This document shows positions 41,751-51,207 of a stretch of DNA of 64,000 nt, piece after piece (positions within the stretch are counted from its first letter, which is position 1; each line of letters opens with the position of its first letter). The translations under genes were made by a program, and so were the position numbers. The stretch covers positions 2,605,501-2,669,500 of the forward strand of contig NZ_CP071057.1 in the NCBI RefSeq assembly GCF_017161425.1, read 5' to 3'. The notes below the pieces were generated by a model that saw only the letters and a program-made list of their open reading frames with translations, did no database searches and was not told the origin of the DNA. This DNA is from Marinicauda algicola (GTDB lineage Bacteria; Pseudomonadota; Alphaproteobacteria; Caulobacterales; Maricaulaceae).

Positions 41751-42128
41751 TCAGTACGGCGTGCCCGGCGGGCAGTAGCGCAGATCGCCATTGCGCCAGT
41801 AGGTGCACCCCGTACGGTAGTTCTCGTAATAGTACCGGTCCGCGCTCTGGTCGTATATGAGCTCGGAATGCTGCTGGCTCTGGCGGCTCCAGGGGCAGGC
41901 ATTGTCCTGCGTGCAGCCTTGGTAGGCGCCTGCCGCGGCCCCGGCGAGCGCGCCCACGGCGGCGCCTTCGGCCACGTCGACATCGCCGCTGACCGCGCCG
42001 ACGATTCCGCCGAGCGCCGCACCGGCCGCCGCACCGCGCACCGCGCCGCGCTGCGTGTTCGGAGAGGTCTGGCAGGCCGCGAGCGCCAGGGCGGTCAAGC
42101 CGGCGGCGAGAAGGGTCAATATACGCAT
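41751..42128 (-). CDS. Glycine-zipper lipoprotein (first paralogue)
   Basis: 125 residues. The signal sequence ends in LALAAC, a lipobox with Cys19. A Gly/Ala-rich zipper (AVRGAAAGAALGGIVGAVSGD, then GAAVGALAGAAAGAY) spans about 28-70. The C-terminal part has CTQDNACPWSR and the aromatic repeat DRYYYENYRTGCTYWRNG. It is similar in layout and C-terminal motif to the gene at 42896-43261, on the other side of alkB; the two look like diverged duplicates. A role in outer-membrane structure is inferred. Confidence 0.85.
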   Translation of the reverse strand: MRILTLLAAGLTALALAACQTSPNTQRGAVRGAAAGAALGGIVGAVSGDVDVAEGAAVGALAGAAAGAYQGCTQDNACPWSRQSQQHSELIYDQSADRYYYENYRTGCTYWRNGDLRYCPPGTPY

Positions 42129-42174
42129 GGGTCGTCTCCCTCTTCTGAGTGGGGTCTCGAGGAAGACAACGCCG

Positions 42175-42837
42175 TCAGGCGGGCTGCGTTCCGCGATCTC
42201 CGGCCTGGCCCGCCTGTCCTTTCGTCACCCGGCGCAGGGTCAGGTTGATCCGCCCCGGCCGCCAGCCCGGCGGCAACAGCGTCGAGGTGCCCGGATAGAT
42301 GCGGTCCACCCCGTGACGGAAGCGGCGCGCGGGACCGGCGAGGACGACGACGTCGCCGCTGTCCAGGGTGAGCGAGGTCGTCGGCCCCTTCGGTGTCGGG
42401 CCGCCGAGGCGGAACTTCGCGCTGTCGCCCAGCGAGACCGAGACGACGGGCGCGAACTTCGCGTCCTCGTCGGCATCGATGTGCTGTCCCAGCCTCGCGC
42501 CCGGCCCGTACCAGTTGACGAGGCAGGCCTCGGGCGGGTCGGGCCAGCCGGAGACCGCCTCCCACAGGTCGAAGAGCGCCTGCGGCAGGTTCGGCCAGGC
42601 TTCGCCGGTGACCGGATGGGCGGCCTGGTAGCGATAGCCGCGATCCTTGTCCGTGACCCAGCCGAGCGGGCCGAAATTGGTCATCCGCACGCTCATCTTC
42701 CGGCCCGTGCGCGGCATGGCGGGGGTGAAGAGCGGCGAGCGGTCGACGCGGGCGAGCACGGCCTCGACGAGTGCGGCCTGTGCGGCGCGGTCGAGATGGC
42801 CCTTGAGGAGCCTGAAGCCGGTTTCGGACTGGAGCAT
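42175..42837 (-). CDS. alkB: AlkB-type 2-oxoglutarate/Fe(II) DNA repair dioxygenase
   Basis: 220 residues from the ATG at 42837. Iron ligands are His119-x-Asp121 (GQHIDADED) and His175 (FRHGVDRI), and the 2-oxoglutarate motif R-x-N-x-T-x-R is Arg196 to Arg202 (RINLTLRR). The substrate-lid segment NWYGPGARLGQH is the bacterial AlkB pattern. It demethylates 1-methyladenine and 3-methylcytosine in DNA. It sits between two paralogous glycine-zipper lipoprotein genes on the same strand. No ada box or ada gene is nearby. Confidence 0.9.
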   Translation of the reverse strand: MLQSETGFRLLKGHLDRAAQAALVEAVLARVDRSPLFTPAMPRTGRKMSVRMTNFGPLGWVTDKDRGYRYQAAHPVTGEAWPNLPQALFDLWEAVSGWPDPPEACLVNWYGPGARLGQHIDADEDAKFAPVVSVSLGDSAKFRLGGPTPKGPTTSLTLDSGDVVVLAGPARRFRHGVDRIYPGTSTLLPPGWRPGRINLTLRRVTKGQAGQAGDRGTQPA

Positions 42838-42895
42838 CGCCGCGAGATGGGCCCGCGGCGATGCCCGGTCAACCCGGATCTTGCTCCCTGCGCTC

Positions 42896-43261
42896 CTAGT
42901 AGCGCGGACGGTAGCGCGTGCGCGGCGTGCCGTTCTGCCAGTAGGTGTCGCCGGTGCGAAGGTCGGTGTAGTAGTAGCGCTGGGCCGCCGGATCCCACTG
43001 GAGTTCGGACTGGTTCGGATTGTTCCGGCTCCAGCCGCAGCCGCCGTCTCTCTGGCAGCCGGCATAGGCGCCGCCGGCCGCGCCGATCGCGCCGCCGATG
43101 AGGGCGCCGGTCTCCGCATCGCCCGAGCCGACATTGTTGCCGATGATGGCTCCGGCCGCGGCCCCTGCCGCACCGCCGATCGCCGCGCCCTGCAGGGCGG
43201 AATTGTTGGCACAGGCCGCAAGCGCGGCCGCGCTGACGGCAAGGGTCAGATATTTCAGCAT
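42896..43261 (-). CDS. Glycine-zipper lipoprotein (second paralogue)
   Basis: 121 residues from the ATG at 43261 (GGGGAT upstream). The signal sequence ends in LAAC (Cys17). The glycine zipper (LQGAAIGGAAGAAAGAIIGNN, then GALIGGAIGAAGGAYAG) is followed by CQRDGGCGWSR and the aromatic motif QRYYYTDLRTGDTYWQNG, closely matching its paralogue 0.8 kb away. Same strand as alkB. It is divergent from dnaK across a 375-base gap. Confidence 0.85.
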   Translation of the reverse strand: MLKYLTLAVSAAALAACANNSALQGAAIGGAAGAAAGAIIGNNVGSGDAETGALIGGAIGAAGGAYAGCQRDGGCGWSRNNPNQSELQWDPAAQRYYYTDLRTGDTYWQNGTPRTRYRPRY

Positions 43262-43636
43262 GATGGCATCCCCGTTCATGTCTGGCGCTGCCCTCTGCGG
43301 GCAGCCTGAGCGCCGCGATCCTGCCCGGCCGCGATGGCGGGAATGGGGCGCCGATCGGGCGGTTTGGGGAAAATGGCCGGGCGGCGACCTGCAATAACCC
43401 GACTTTGCATCCGGGAGATTTGCGCCGCGCCCTTGCGCCCCTAGCGCGCCCTTCCTAAATCGCTTGGCAACGCGAGGGCTCACGCCTTCGTGATGAATTG
43501 ACCGATTATTCCCGGGCCCACCGGCCCGCTGAAACGACCGAGCAGACAGAACTGGGGGGCGGACGCCGGACGCCGGTAAGAGCGCTTCGGGCTCCACCAC
43601 GTCACCGCCCTGCCGCGAAAGGGAGAAAGACTACTC
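43262..43636. other. 375-base gap upstream of dnaK
   Basis: The dnaK leader and the divergent start of the lipoprotein gene lie here. It holds a possible RpoH-type promoter (see 43432-43460), a GC-rich hairpin-forming stretch (CCCGGGCCCACCGG near 43512) and the dnaK ribosome-binding site AAAGGGAGAAAG near 43620. No coding frame with a credible start was found and no CIRCE repeat was seen. Confidence 0.5.
43432..43460 (+). promoter_or_regulatory. Possible RpoH (sigma-32) promoter for dnaK
   Basis: CTTG (43432-43435) and CCTAAAT (43454-43460), separated by 18 bases, partly match alphaproteobacterial heat-shock promoters (CTTG-N17-CYTAT). A second CTTG is at about 43464. The leader to the dnaK ATG would be about 175 bases. 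Confidence 0.25.
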
Positions 43637-45565
<1,929 letters not shown>

Positions 45566-45594
45566 GCCCTGAGCGGTTTGACGTGATGTGAAGC

Positions 45595-45656
45595 GCCCCT
45601 CGCCATCCCCCGGTCCCGGCCCGTGTGCCGGACAGGGCGGATGGCGGGGGCTTTTT
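45595..45656 (+). terminator. Intrinsic terminator or attenuator between dnaK and dnaJ
   Basis: 5' arm GCCCCTCGCCATCC (45595-45608) and 3' arm GGATGGCGGGGGC (45639-45651) form 13 pairs with one bulged T, and TTTTT follows at 45652-45656. The 30-base loop can itself fold (GGTCCCGGCCCGTGTGCCGG). It ends 66 bases before the dnaJ start, so it should give more dnaK than dnaJ transcript unless read through. Confidence 0.75.
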
Positions 45657-45721
45657 GCGGGACGGGCCGGGTGCTGCGCCGCGGCCCGCAGGCTCGAAGC
45701 GGAAAGAAGGGCGAAGGCCCC

Positions 45722-46891
45722 ATGAGCAAGCGCGACTATTACGAGGTGCTCGGCGTCGAACGCGGCGCGGATGCTCAGACCATCAAGAGCGCCTATCGCA
45801 AACTCGCCATGCAGTATCACCCCGACCGCAATCCGGGCGATGGTGAGGCGGAAGCCAGGTTCAAGGAAGTCGGCGAGGCCTATGCGGTGCTCTCCGACGC
45901 CGACAAGCGCGCCGCCTATGATCGCATGGGCCACGCGGCCTTCCAGAATGGCGGCGGTGGCCAGGGCCCGTTCGGGGCCGGCTTCGGCGGCGGCGCGGCC
46001 GATTTCGCGGACATCTTCGAGCAGGTCTTCGGCGACGCGTTCGGCGGACGGCGCGCCCGGCGCACCGGTCCGGCGCGTGGCGCGGACCTCAGATACGACC
46101 TCGAGATCACCCTGGAAGACGCCTTCAACGGCAAGGACACGACGATCCGGGTGCCCACCACCGTCACCTGTTCCAGCTGCAACGGCAACGGTGCGGAGCC
46201 GGGCACGGACGTGACGACCTGCGAGACCTGCGCCGGTCAGGGCCGCATCCGGCGCCAGCAGGGCTTCTTCACCATGGAGCAGACCTGCCCGACCTGCGGC
46301 GGGCGCGGCCAGTACGTGGAAACCCCGTGCCGGGAATGCGACGGCGTCGGGCGCGTGCGCCAGACCCGCGAGCTGAAGGTGGAGATTCCGCCCGGCGTGG
46401 AGGACGGCATGCGCATACGCCTCGCCGGCGAGGGCGAGGCCGGCGTGCGCGGCGGGCCGCGCGGCGATCTCTACATCTTCATCTCCATCCGCCCGCACGA
46501 GATATTCGAGCGTGACGGACCCAATCTCTATTGCCGCGCCACGGTGCCGATGGTGACCGCCGCGCTCGGCGGCGGGATCGAGGTGCCCACGATCGAGGGC
46601 GGGCGCGCGGAGATGCGCATCCCCGACGGCTCCCAGACCGGCAAGCGCATGCGCCTGCGCGGCAAGGGCATGACGCGGCTGAAGGCCGGCGGCGCGCGCG
46701 GCGACATGTTCGTCGAGCTGTTCGTGGAGACCCCGCGCAATCTCACCGAACGCCAGAGGGAACTCCTCGCCGAGTTCTGCGAGATTTCCGGCGATGGCTG
46801 CAATCCGGAGAGCGACGGCTTCTTCAAGAAGGTCCGCCGCTTCTGGGACGACGTCACCGGCGACGACGAGGGCCCGCGCGCGAGCGCATGA
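45722..46891 (+). CDS. dnaJ: Chaperone DnaJ (Hsp40)
   Basis: 389 residues from the ATG at 45722. The J domain has HPD ([11 protein letters not shown], about 33-36). A Gly/Phe-rich linker ([33 protein letters not shown]) is followed by four CxxCxGxG zinc-finger repeats ([32 protein letters not shown]) and the two C-terminal beta domains. It delivers clients to DnaK and stimulates its ATPase. It follows dnaK after the hairpin. Confidence 0.97.
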   Translation: MSKRDYYEVLGVERGADAQTIKSAYRKLAMQYHPDRNPGDGEAEARFKEVGEAYAVLSDADKRAAYDRMGHAAFQNGGGGQGPFGAGFGGGAADFADIFEQVFGDAFGGRRARRTGPARGADLRYDLEITLEDAFNGKDTTIRVPTTVTCSSCNGNGAEPGTDVTTCETCAGQGRIRRQQGFFTMEQTCPTCGGRGQYVETPCRECDGVGRVRQTRELKVEIPPGVEDGMRIRLAGEGEAGVRGGPRGDLYIFISIRPHEIFERDGPNLYCRATVPMVTAALGGGIEVPTIEGGRAEMRIPDGSQTGKRMRLRGKGMTRLKAGGARGDMFVELFVETPRNLTERQRELLAEFCEISGDGCNPESDGFFKKVRRFWDDVTGDDEGPRASA

Positions 46892-46895
46892 GGCC

Positions 46896-46910
46896 TTAGC
46901 GATTTGCTAA
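46896..46910. repeat. Short inverted repeat before dapB, CtrA-like
   Basis: TTAGC-GATTT-GCTAA (46896-46910), a perfect 5-bp inverted repeat, is followed by CCAT. TTAG-N7-CTAA with a trailing CCAT partly resembles a CtrA site (TTAA-N7-TTAACCAT). It lies 50 bases upstream of the dapB start. Confidence 0.3.
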
Positions 46911-46959
46911 CCATGCCGGGCGCATCGCGTTGGCGGACCTTGCGGGAGGACTCGGGGCC

Positions 46960-47781
46960 ATGGCGGACACCGCACCCCTCAAACTCTGCGTCGTCGGTGC
47001 ATCGGGCCGGCTGGGCCGCCTGATCCTGGGCGAGGCTATCCGGCGCAGCGACTTCGACCTCGTCGGCGGCGTGGTGAGCCACGACTCCGTCCAGCTCGGC
47101 GCCGATCTCGGCGAGCTCGCCGGCCTTCCCTATCGCGGCCAGGAGACCAGGGTCAGCCTCGTCGAGGCGGCCGCGGGTGCCGATGTCGTCATCGACGTGT
47201 CGGCGGCCAAGGTGACCCCGGCGATCGCGGAACGGCTGGCCGAGAGCGGCGGCCCGGCGCTGGTGACCGGCGTGACCGGGCTCGACGCGGCCGGGCGCGC
47301 GGCGCTGGAGAAGGCCGCCGAGTCGATCCCGGTGCTGCACGCACGCAATTTCTCGCTCGGCGTGACCGTGCTCGAGCAGCTCGTCGAGCAGGCCGCACGC
47401 GCGCTATCGCCCGAGCTCTACGATCTCGAAATCCACGAGACCCATCACCGCTTCAAGGCCGATGCGCCGTCGGGCACCGCGCTGATGCTCGGCGAGGCCG
47501 GCGCGCGCGGGCGCGGCAAGGACCTCGAGAGCCTCGCCCGATACGGCTACGAGCGCAGCGACGCCCACCGTCCGGCAGGCAGTATCGGTTTCTCGGTCAA
47601 TCGCGGCGGCGGGGTCGTGGGCGACCATGCCGCGCGCTTTCTCGGCGCTTTCGAGGAAATCGACCTCTCCCACCGCGCCTTCGACCGCTTCGTCTTCGCC
47701 CGCGGCGCGATGGAAGCCGCGCTCTGGATCAAGGGCCGGGAGCCGGGGCTCTACTCGATGCGCGACGTGGTGGGGTTCTAG
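46960..47781 (+). CDS. dapB: 4-hydroxy-tetrahydrodipicolinate reductase
   Basis: 273 residues from the ATG at 46960; a TTG ten codons upstream is a poorer candidate. The Rossmann motif is VVGASGRLGRLI. The catalytic region is ETHHRFKADAPSGTALMLGE (substrate-binding E-x-H-H and the KxDxPSGTA signature), and HARNFSLGV is the conserved C-terminal-domain entry. It makes tetrahydrodipicolinate for lysine and diaminopimelate. The TAG stop overlaps the convergent DUF1330 gene by four bases. Confidence 0.96.
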   Translation: MADTAPLKLCVVGASGRLGRLILGEAIRRSDFDLVGGVVSHDSVQLGADLGELAGLPYRGQETRVSLVEAAAGADVVIDVSAAKVTPAIAERLAESGGPALVTGVTGLDAAGRAALEKAAESIPVLHARNFSLGVTVLEQLVEQAARALSPELYDLEIHETHHRFKADAPSGTALMLGEAGARGRGKDLESLARYGYERSDAHRPAGSIGFSVNRGGGVVGDHAARFLGAFEEIDLSHRAFDRFVFARGAMEAALWIKGREPGLYSMRDVVGF

Positions 47782-48194
47782 CCGAAACTGTCGCCCGCGG
47801 GCAGCGGCGCATGGCGGATGAGCCGGCTGTCCTCGACCGCGGCCTGGCGATGGGGCACGGCCTCGCTCTGATAGACCGCGTCGGTGACCATCTCCAGGAA
47901 GGCCCCCGCGCTGGGATAGCGGGCGATGAAGGCGAGGTCCCAGCGCTCGTCCTGGGGACCGATCAGCATGAGCTGCGGGCGGCCGCGCCAGACGATGCGC
48001 CCGCCGACGCGCGTGAATATCGGTCCCGAATGCGTGCCGTAATTCCTGTAGGCATCCAGTCCGCTGGCCTCCCGCCCGTCCGGGTAGGCGGCCTTCTCGC
48101 GCAGGCGGATGAGATTGAGCATCTCCACCGGTTCGTCGCGCGGGAGCGCCTTGAACGCCTCGAAGGCGGCGCGTTCGGGATCGATGTGGCTCAT
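47778..48194 (-). CDS. DUF1330-domain protein
   Basis: 138 residues. The pattern EPVEMLNLIRLREKAAYPDGREASGLDAYRNYGTHSGPIFTRVGGRIVWRG, then DLAFIARYPSAGAFLEMVTD, matches DUF1330, a dimeric alpha/beta-barrel family of small stress- or catabolism-linked proteins with no known reaction. Cytoplasmic, with no signal. The ATG abuts the stop codon of the upstream isomerase-like gene, so the two are coupled. Confidence 0.85.
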   Translation of the reverse strand: MSHIDPERAAFEAFKALPRDEPVEMLNLIRLREKAAYPDGREASGLDAYRNYGTHSGPIFTRVGGRIVWRGRPQLMLIGPQDERWDLAFIARYPSAGAFLEMVTDAVYQSEAVPHRQAAVEDSRLIRHAPLPAGDSFG

Positions 48195-48854
48195 TCAGCT
48201 CTCCTCAGCTTGTCTCGGTTCGAGCCCGTGCTGCTTCATGCGCCATAGGCAGAGATCGATACGATCCTGACCGAAGAACGGTTCGCCCTGGAAGACAAGG
48301 GTGGGAACGCCCCAGTGGCCGGCCTTGATGAGGTCGGCCTCGTTCTGGGCGATCTCGGCATCGAAGCGGGCCGGATTGGCCTCGACCTCGCCTTGCAGCG
48401 CGTCGAGATCGATGTCCTCTTCGGCGAGCGCCGTCTTCAGCGTGTCGCCCTGCGTCCAGGCCTCGCCCGAGAAGATCCGGCGCGACACCGCGTCCAGGAA
48501 GGCGAGCCCGCAGCCGCGATGGCTTGCCGCGACGCCGAGCCGGGTGAGGTTGATGACGCGCGACTGGTCGGCGGCCGGCTTGCCCGCCCCCGGCTCGACC
48601 GCGACGGGATCGGGGTTCGGCGGGGCGATGGGCAGGTCCAGATACTCGGCCAGGCGCACCACGTCGACGAGCAGGTAGTCGAGCCACATCTTGCCGCGGC
48701 TCTCGAAGAAGCCGTCCTCGCGCAGGATGAGCGGACGCACCGGTCTCACCCGGATGTCGAGATCCCAAGCCTCCTGCAGCGTGCGCAGGCGCGGCGTGGC
48801 GAGATAGCTGTACGGGCTGCGGAAGGACCAGAACAGGTCGAGTGTGAGGCTCAT
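48195..48854 (-). CDS. DsbA-fold 2-hydroxychromene-2-carboxylate isomerase-like protein
   Basis: 219 residues from the ATG at 48854. The kappa-class GST/HCCA isomerase features are LFWSFRSPYSYLATPRL at the N-terminus (Ser in place of a redox Cys), the helical insertion, and the WGVPTLVFQGEPFFGQDRIDL C-terminus with the cis-Pro loop. It likely uses glutathione, but no partner catabolic genes are present. It abuts the DUF1330 gene, suggesting a two-gene operon. Confidence 0.85.
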   Translation of the reverse strand: MSLTLDLFWSFRSPYSYLATPRLRTLQEAWDLDIRVRPVRPLILREDGFFESRGKMWLDYLLVDVVRLAEYLDLPIAPPNPDPVAVEPGAGKPAADQSRVINLTRLGVAASHRGCGLAFLDAVSRRIFSGEAWTQGDTLKTALAEEDIDLDALQGEVEANPARFDAEIAQNEADLIKAGHWGVPTLVFQGEPFFGQDRIDLCLWRMKQHGLEPRQAEES

Positions 48855-48909
48855 TGCGTCAGTATCGGCCGGCCGTCGGGTTCCGTCCAGACCGGGCCGG
48901 GGCTCCGGC

Positions 48910-49317
48910 CTAGATGTGCAGGGCGTCGTCGGCGGCGTCGCGCACCAGCGCGAGGAGGCGGTGCGAGCGGCGCGGGTCCTTGCCGTGGAAGAACTCGTTC
49001 TTGTCCAGCAGATTGATGTGCAGGCCGACGGTTTCCGCATCGACGCCCGCCGACCCGGTCAGGATCATCAGCGGCGTGCCGTTCGCATGCTTCTCCGCGG
49101 TACGCAGCGTGTCGACTGGGCTCACCGAATCGGGCAGGCGCAGATCGAGGATGACGAGATCGTAGCCGCCGCGCGCCATCTTGAAGCGGGCTTCGCGCAG
49201 CGTGCGCACCACCTCGAGTTCGATATCGTGGGCGCCGGCATCGTGCAGCGCGTGCTGCAGGAGCATGGCGTCGGCGAGATCGTCTTCGATGTGGAGCACG
49301 CGGAGCGTCTCGGGCAT
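48910..49317 (-). CDS. Single-domain response regulator
   Basis: 135 residues from the ATG at 49317 (AGG upstream at weak spacing; an in-frame start at 49350 is also possible). A stand-alone receiver: acidic pair at VLHIEDD, phospho-Asp in LVILDLRLPD, Thr in MILTGSAG and Lys in LLDKNEFF. It has no output domain, so it acts on another protein, as in CheY- or DivK-like relays. The partner is not adjacent; the hybrid kinase at 26.9-28.7 kb is one candidate. Upstream lies an AT-rich stretch (49350-49395) suitable as a promoter. Confidence 0.88.
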   Translation of the reverse strand: MPETLRVLHIEDDLADAMLLQHALHDAGAHDIELEVVRTLREARFKMARGGYDLVILDLRLPDSVSPVDTLRTAEKHANGTPLMILTGSAGVDAETVGLHINLLDKNEFFHGKDPRRSHRLLALVRDAADDALHI

Positions 49318-49398
49318 GGCGCAACCTGCTGGCCGAATCGGCGCGGACATTAAGAGGCTAACCTTATCACGAGCTTAATTTTTTATTTCGAGTGAGGC

Positions 49399-50331
49399 CT
49401 AAAGCCCCCGTATCGCCTCGGGCTGGGCAAGGCCCGCGCGCGCCGCGGCGGCCTTCAGGGTGTTCACCAGGAGAAAGGCGATGGTCATCGGGCCGATCCC
49501 GCCCGGCACCGGCGTGATGAAGCCCGCGCGCCTGGCGGCTTCGTCATAGGCGACGTCGCCGACGAGCTTCGTGCCGCCTTCGCCCTTCTCCGGCGCATCC
49601 ACGCGGTTGATGCCCACGTCCAGAACGCAGGCACCCTCCTTGATCCACGCCCCCTTCACCATTTCCGGCCGGCCGGCGGCGGCCACCACGATGTCGGCGC
49701 GCGCGCAGTGCTCGGGAAGGTCCAGCGTGCGCGAGTGGGAGAGCATGACCGTGCAGTTCTGCTCCAGGAACAGGAAGGCCGCCGGCTTGCCGACGAGGAT
49801 GGAGCGCCCGATCACGACGACCGACTTGCCCGACAGCTCGCCGAGTGCCTGGCGCGCCAGCCAGACGCAGCCCGACGGAGTGCAGGGACGCAGGCCCGGC
49901 GCCCCCTGCACGAGCCGGCCGGCGCTCGTCGCGGTGAGCCCGTCCACGTCCTTGTCCGGATCGATCGTCTCGACGACGCGGTAGGGATCGATGTGCCCGG
50001 GCAGCGGCATCTGGACGAGGATGCCGTCGACCGCGTCGTCGGCGTTGAGCGCTTCCACGATGCCGACGAGCTCGGCCTCCTCGATCCGTGCGTCGCGGCG
50101 GATCTCGATCGAGCGCATGCCGGCGGCCTCTGTGCGCTTCACCTTGTTGCGGACATAGACCTGGCTGGCCGGATCCTCCCCGACCAGCACGACGGCCAGG
50201 CAGGGCGCCCGGCCGAGCCGGCTCTCGAGCTGCGCCACGCCCGCCTTGACGTGGGAATCGATGAGGGCGGCGGCGGCCTTGCCGTCGATGACGGAGGCGG
50301 CGCCGGGCACGGGCTTGATGAAATCGGACAC
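49399..50331 (-). CDS. folD: Bifunctional methylenetetrahydrofolate dehydrogenase / cyclohydrolase
   Basis: 310 residues, with the start taken at the GTG at 50331 because no in-frame ATG precedes the conserved part; no Shine-Dalgarno is visible. FolD motifs: [14 protein letters not shown] (catalytic Lys), [43 protein letters not shown] (NADP-binding) and [19 protein letters not shown]. It interconverts one-carbon folates. It lies 26 bases downstream of yggT on the same strand. Confidence 0.95.
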   Translation of the reverse strand: MSDFIKPVPGAASVIDGKAAAALIDSHVKAGVAQLESRLGRAPCLAVVLVGEDPASQVYVRNKVKRTEAAGMRSIEIRRDARIEEAELVGIVEALNADDAVDGILVQMPLPGHIDPYRVVETIDPDKDVDGLTATSAGRLVQGAPGLRPCTPSGCVWLARQALGELSGKSVVVIGRSILVGKPAAFLFLEQNCTVMLSHSRTLDLPEHCARADIVVAAAGRPEMVKGAWIKEGACVLDVGINRVDAPEKGEGGTKLVGDVAYDEAARRAGFITPVPGGIGPMTIAFLLVNTLKAAAARAGLAQPEAIRGL

Positions 50332-50357
50332 GGGGGGAGAGACCTTCCAGAATCGCT

Positions 50358-50663
50358 CTAGCCGAACAGTCTCCAGAGCACGTCGGCCACGAGATAGTTG
50401 CGCACGAAGGCGATGATCAGCAGCAGGACGATCGGCGACAGGTCCATCCCGCCGAGCGGGGGCAGGACCTGGCGGATCGGGGCGAGCAGCGGGGCGGTTA
50501 TGCGCTCGGTGATGTCCCAGATCATCCGGACGAACTGGTTGTGCGGATTGACCACGTTGAAGCCGATGAGCCAGCTCATGATCACGTTGATGAAGACGAC
50601 GATCGTGAGCAGGGTCAGGACCGGCATCAGGAAATAGGCGAGAAGCGCCTGGCCGAAGGTCAT
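50358..50663 (-). CDS. YggT-family membrane protein
   Basis: 101 residues with two hydrophobic regions (about 5-30 and 75-97). The YggT pattern is clear in [66 protein letters not shown]. Members are implicated in osmotic tolerance and sometimes cell division. Often encoded next to DUF167 or folD, as here. Confidence 0.9.
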   Translation of the reverse strand: MTFGQALLAYFLMPVLTLLTIVVFINVIMSWLIGFNVVNPHNQFVRMIWDITERITAPLLAPIRQVLPPLGGMDLSPIVLLLIIAFVRNYLVADVLWRLFG

Positions 50664-50845
50664 GAGGGGGCCTCGTTGTCGGGTGGGCTCGATTGGCGTT
50701 GCAGACGCTGTACCCGCACGCGCCCCGCCCGATCAAGCCTTGCAGCGCGCTTTTCGCCGCCGGGCGCTGCGCCGGCCTGACCGCGCCCGCTTGACAGGGC
50801 AGGGGCCGCGCCGTACCTCAGCGCTTCTCGTATTCGAGACCTCGT

Positions 50846-50910
<65 letters not shown>

Positions 50911-50921
<11 letters not shown>

Positions 50922-51021
50922 TTTCTCCTGCTGCTCAAGCCCATCCGGGCTTTCGCTCCTCGCTGGCGCTGCGGGCGGACGTTCGTCCTTGCGAACCCTG
51001 CGGGTTCGCGGCTGGCTCGCC
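50911..51021. repeat. Tandem repeat unit 1, overlapping the tRNA-Ala 3' end
   Basis: 111 bases from CGGCTCCACCA (the last 11 bases of tRNA-Ala) to the next copy of the same 11-mer. It contains the palindrome GCGAACCC-TGC-GGGTTCGC (50991-51009). It is nearly identical to unit 2 over 95 bases, with one mismatch (GGCGC versus GACGC). Confidence 0.85.
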
Positions 51022-51133
51022 CGGCTCCACCATTTCTCCTGCTGCTCAAGCCCATCCGGGCTTTCGCTCCTCGCTGACGCTGCGGGCGGACGTTCGTCCT
51101 TGCGAACCCTGCGGGTCCGGAACGCTCGCCCGG
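51022..51133. repeat. Tandem repeat unit 2, with a second copy of the tRNA-Ala 3' end
   Basis: Starts with CGGCTCCACCA identical to the tRNA 3' end, continues as unit 1 to 51116 with one mismatch, then diverges but regains GCTCGCCCGG at 51124-51133. The 11-mer at 51022-51032 has no tRNA body attached, so it is a fragment, not a second tRNA. Confidence 0.8.
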
Positions 51134-51207
51134 ACGCTGCCCCCGCCCTTGCCCCGGCCGAAGTGCGGATATTAGGCTGGTACCTAGGCAAGGCGGGGGA
51201 CATACCG

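Noticed and set aside
51022-51032. Second tRNA-Ala gene
   Set aside because: Only the last 11 bases of the tRNA are repeated; no acceptor 5' strand, D arm or anticodon arm is present upstream.
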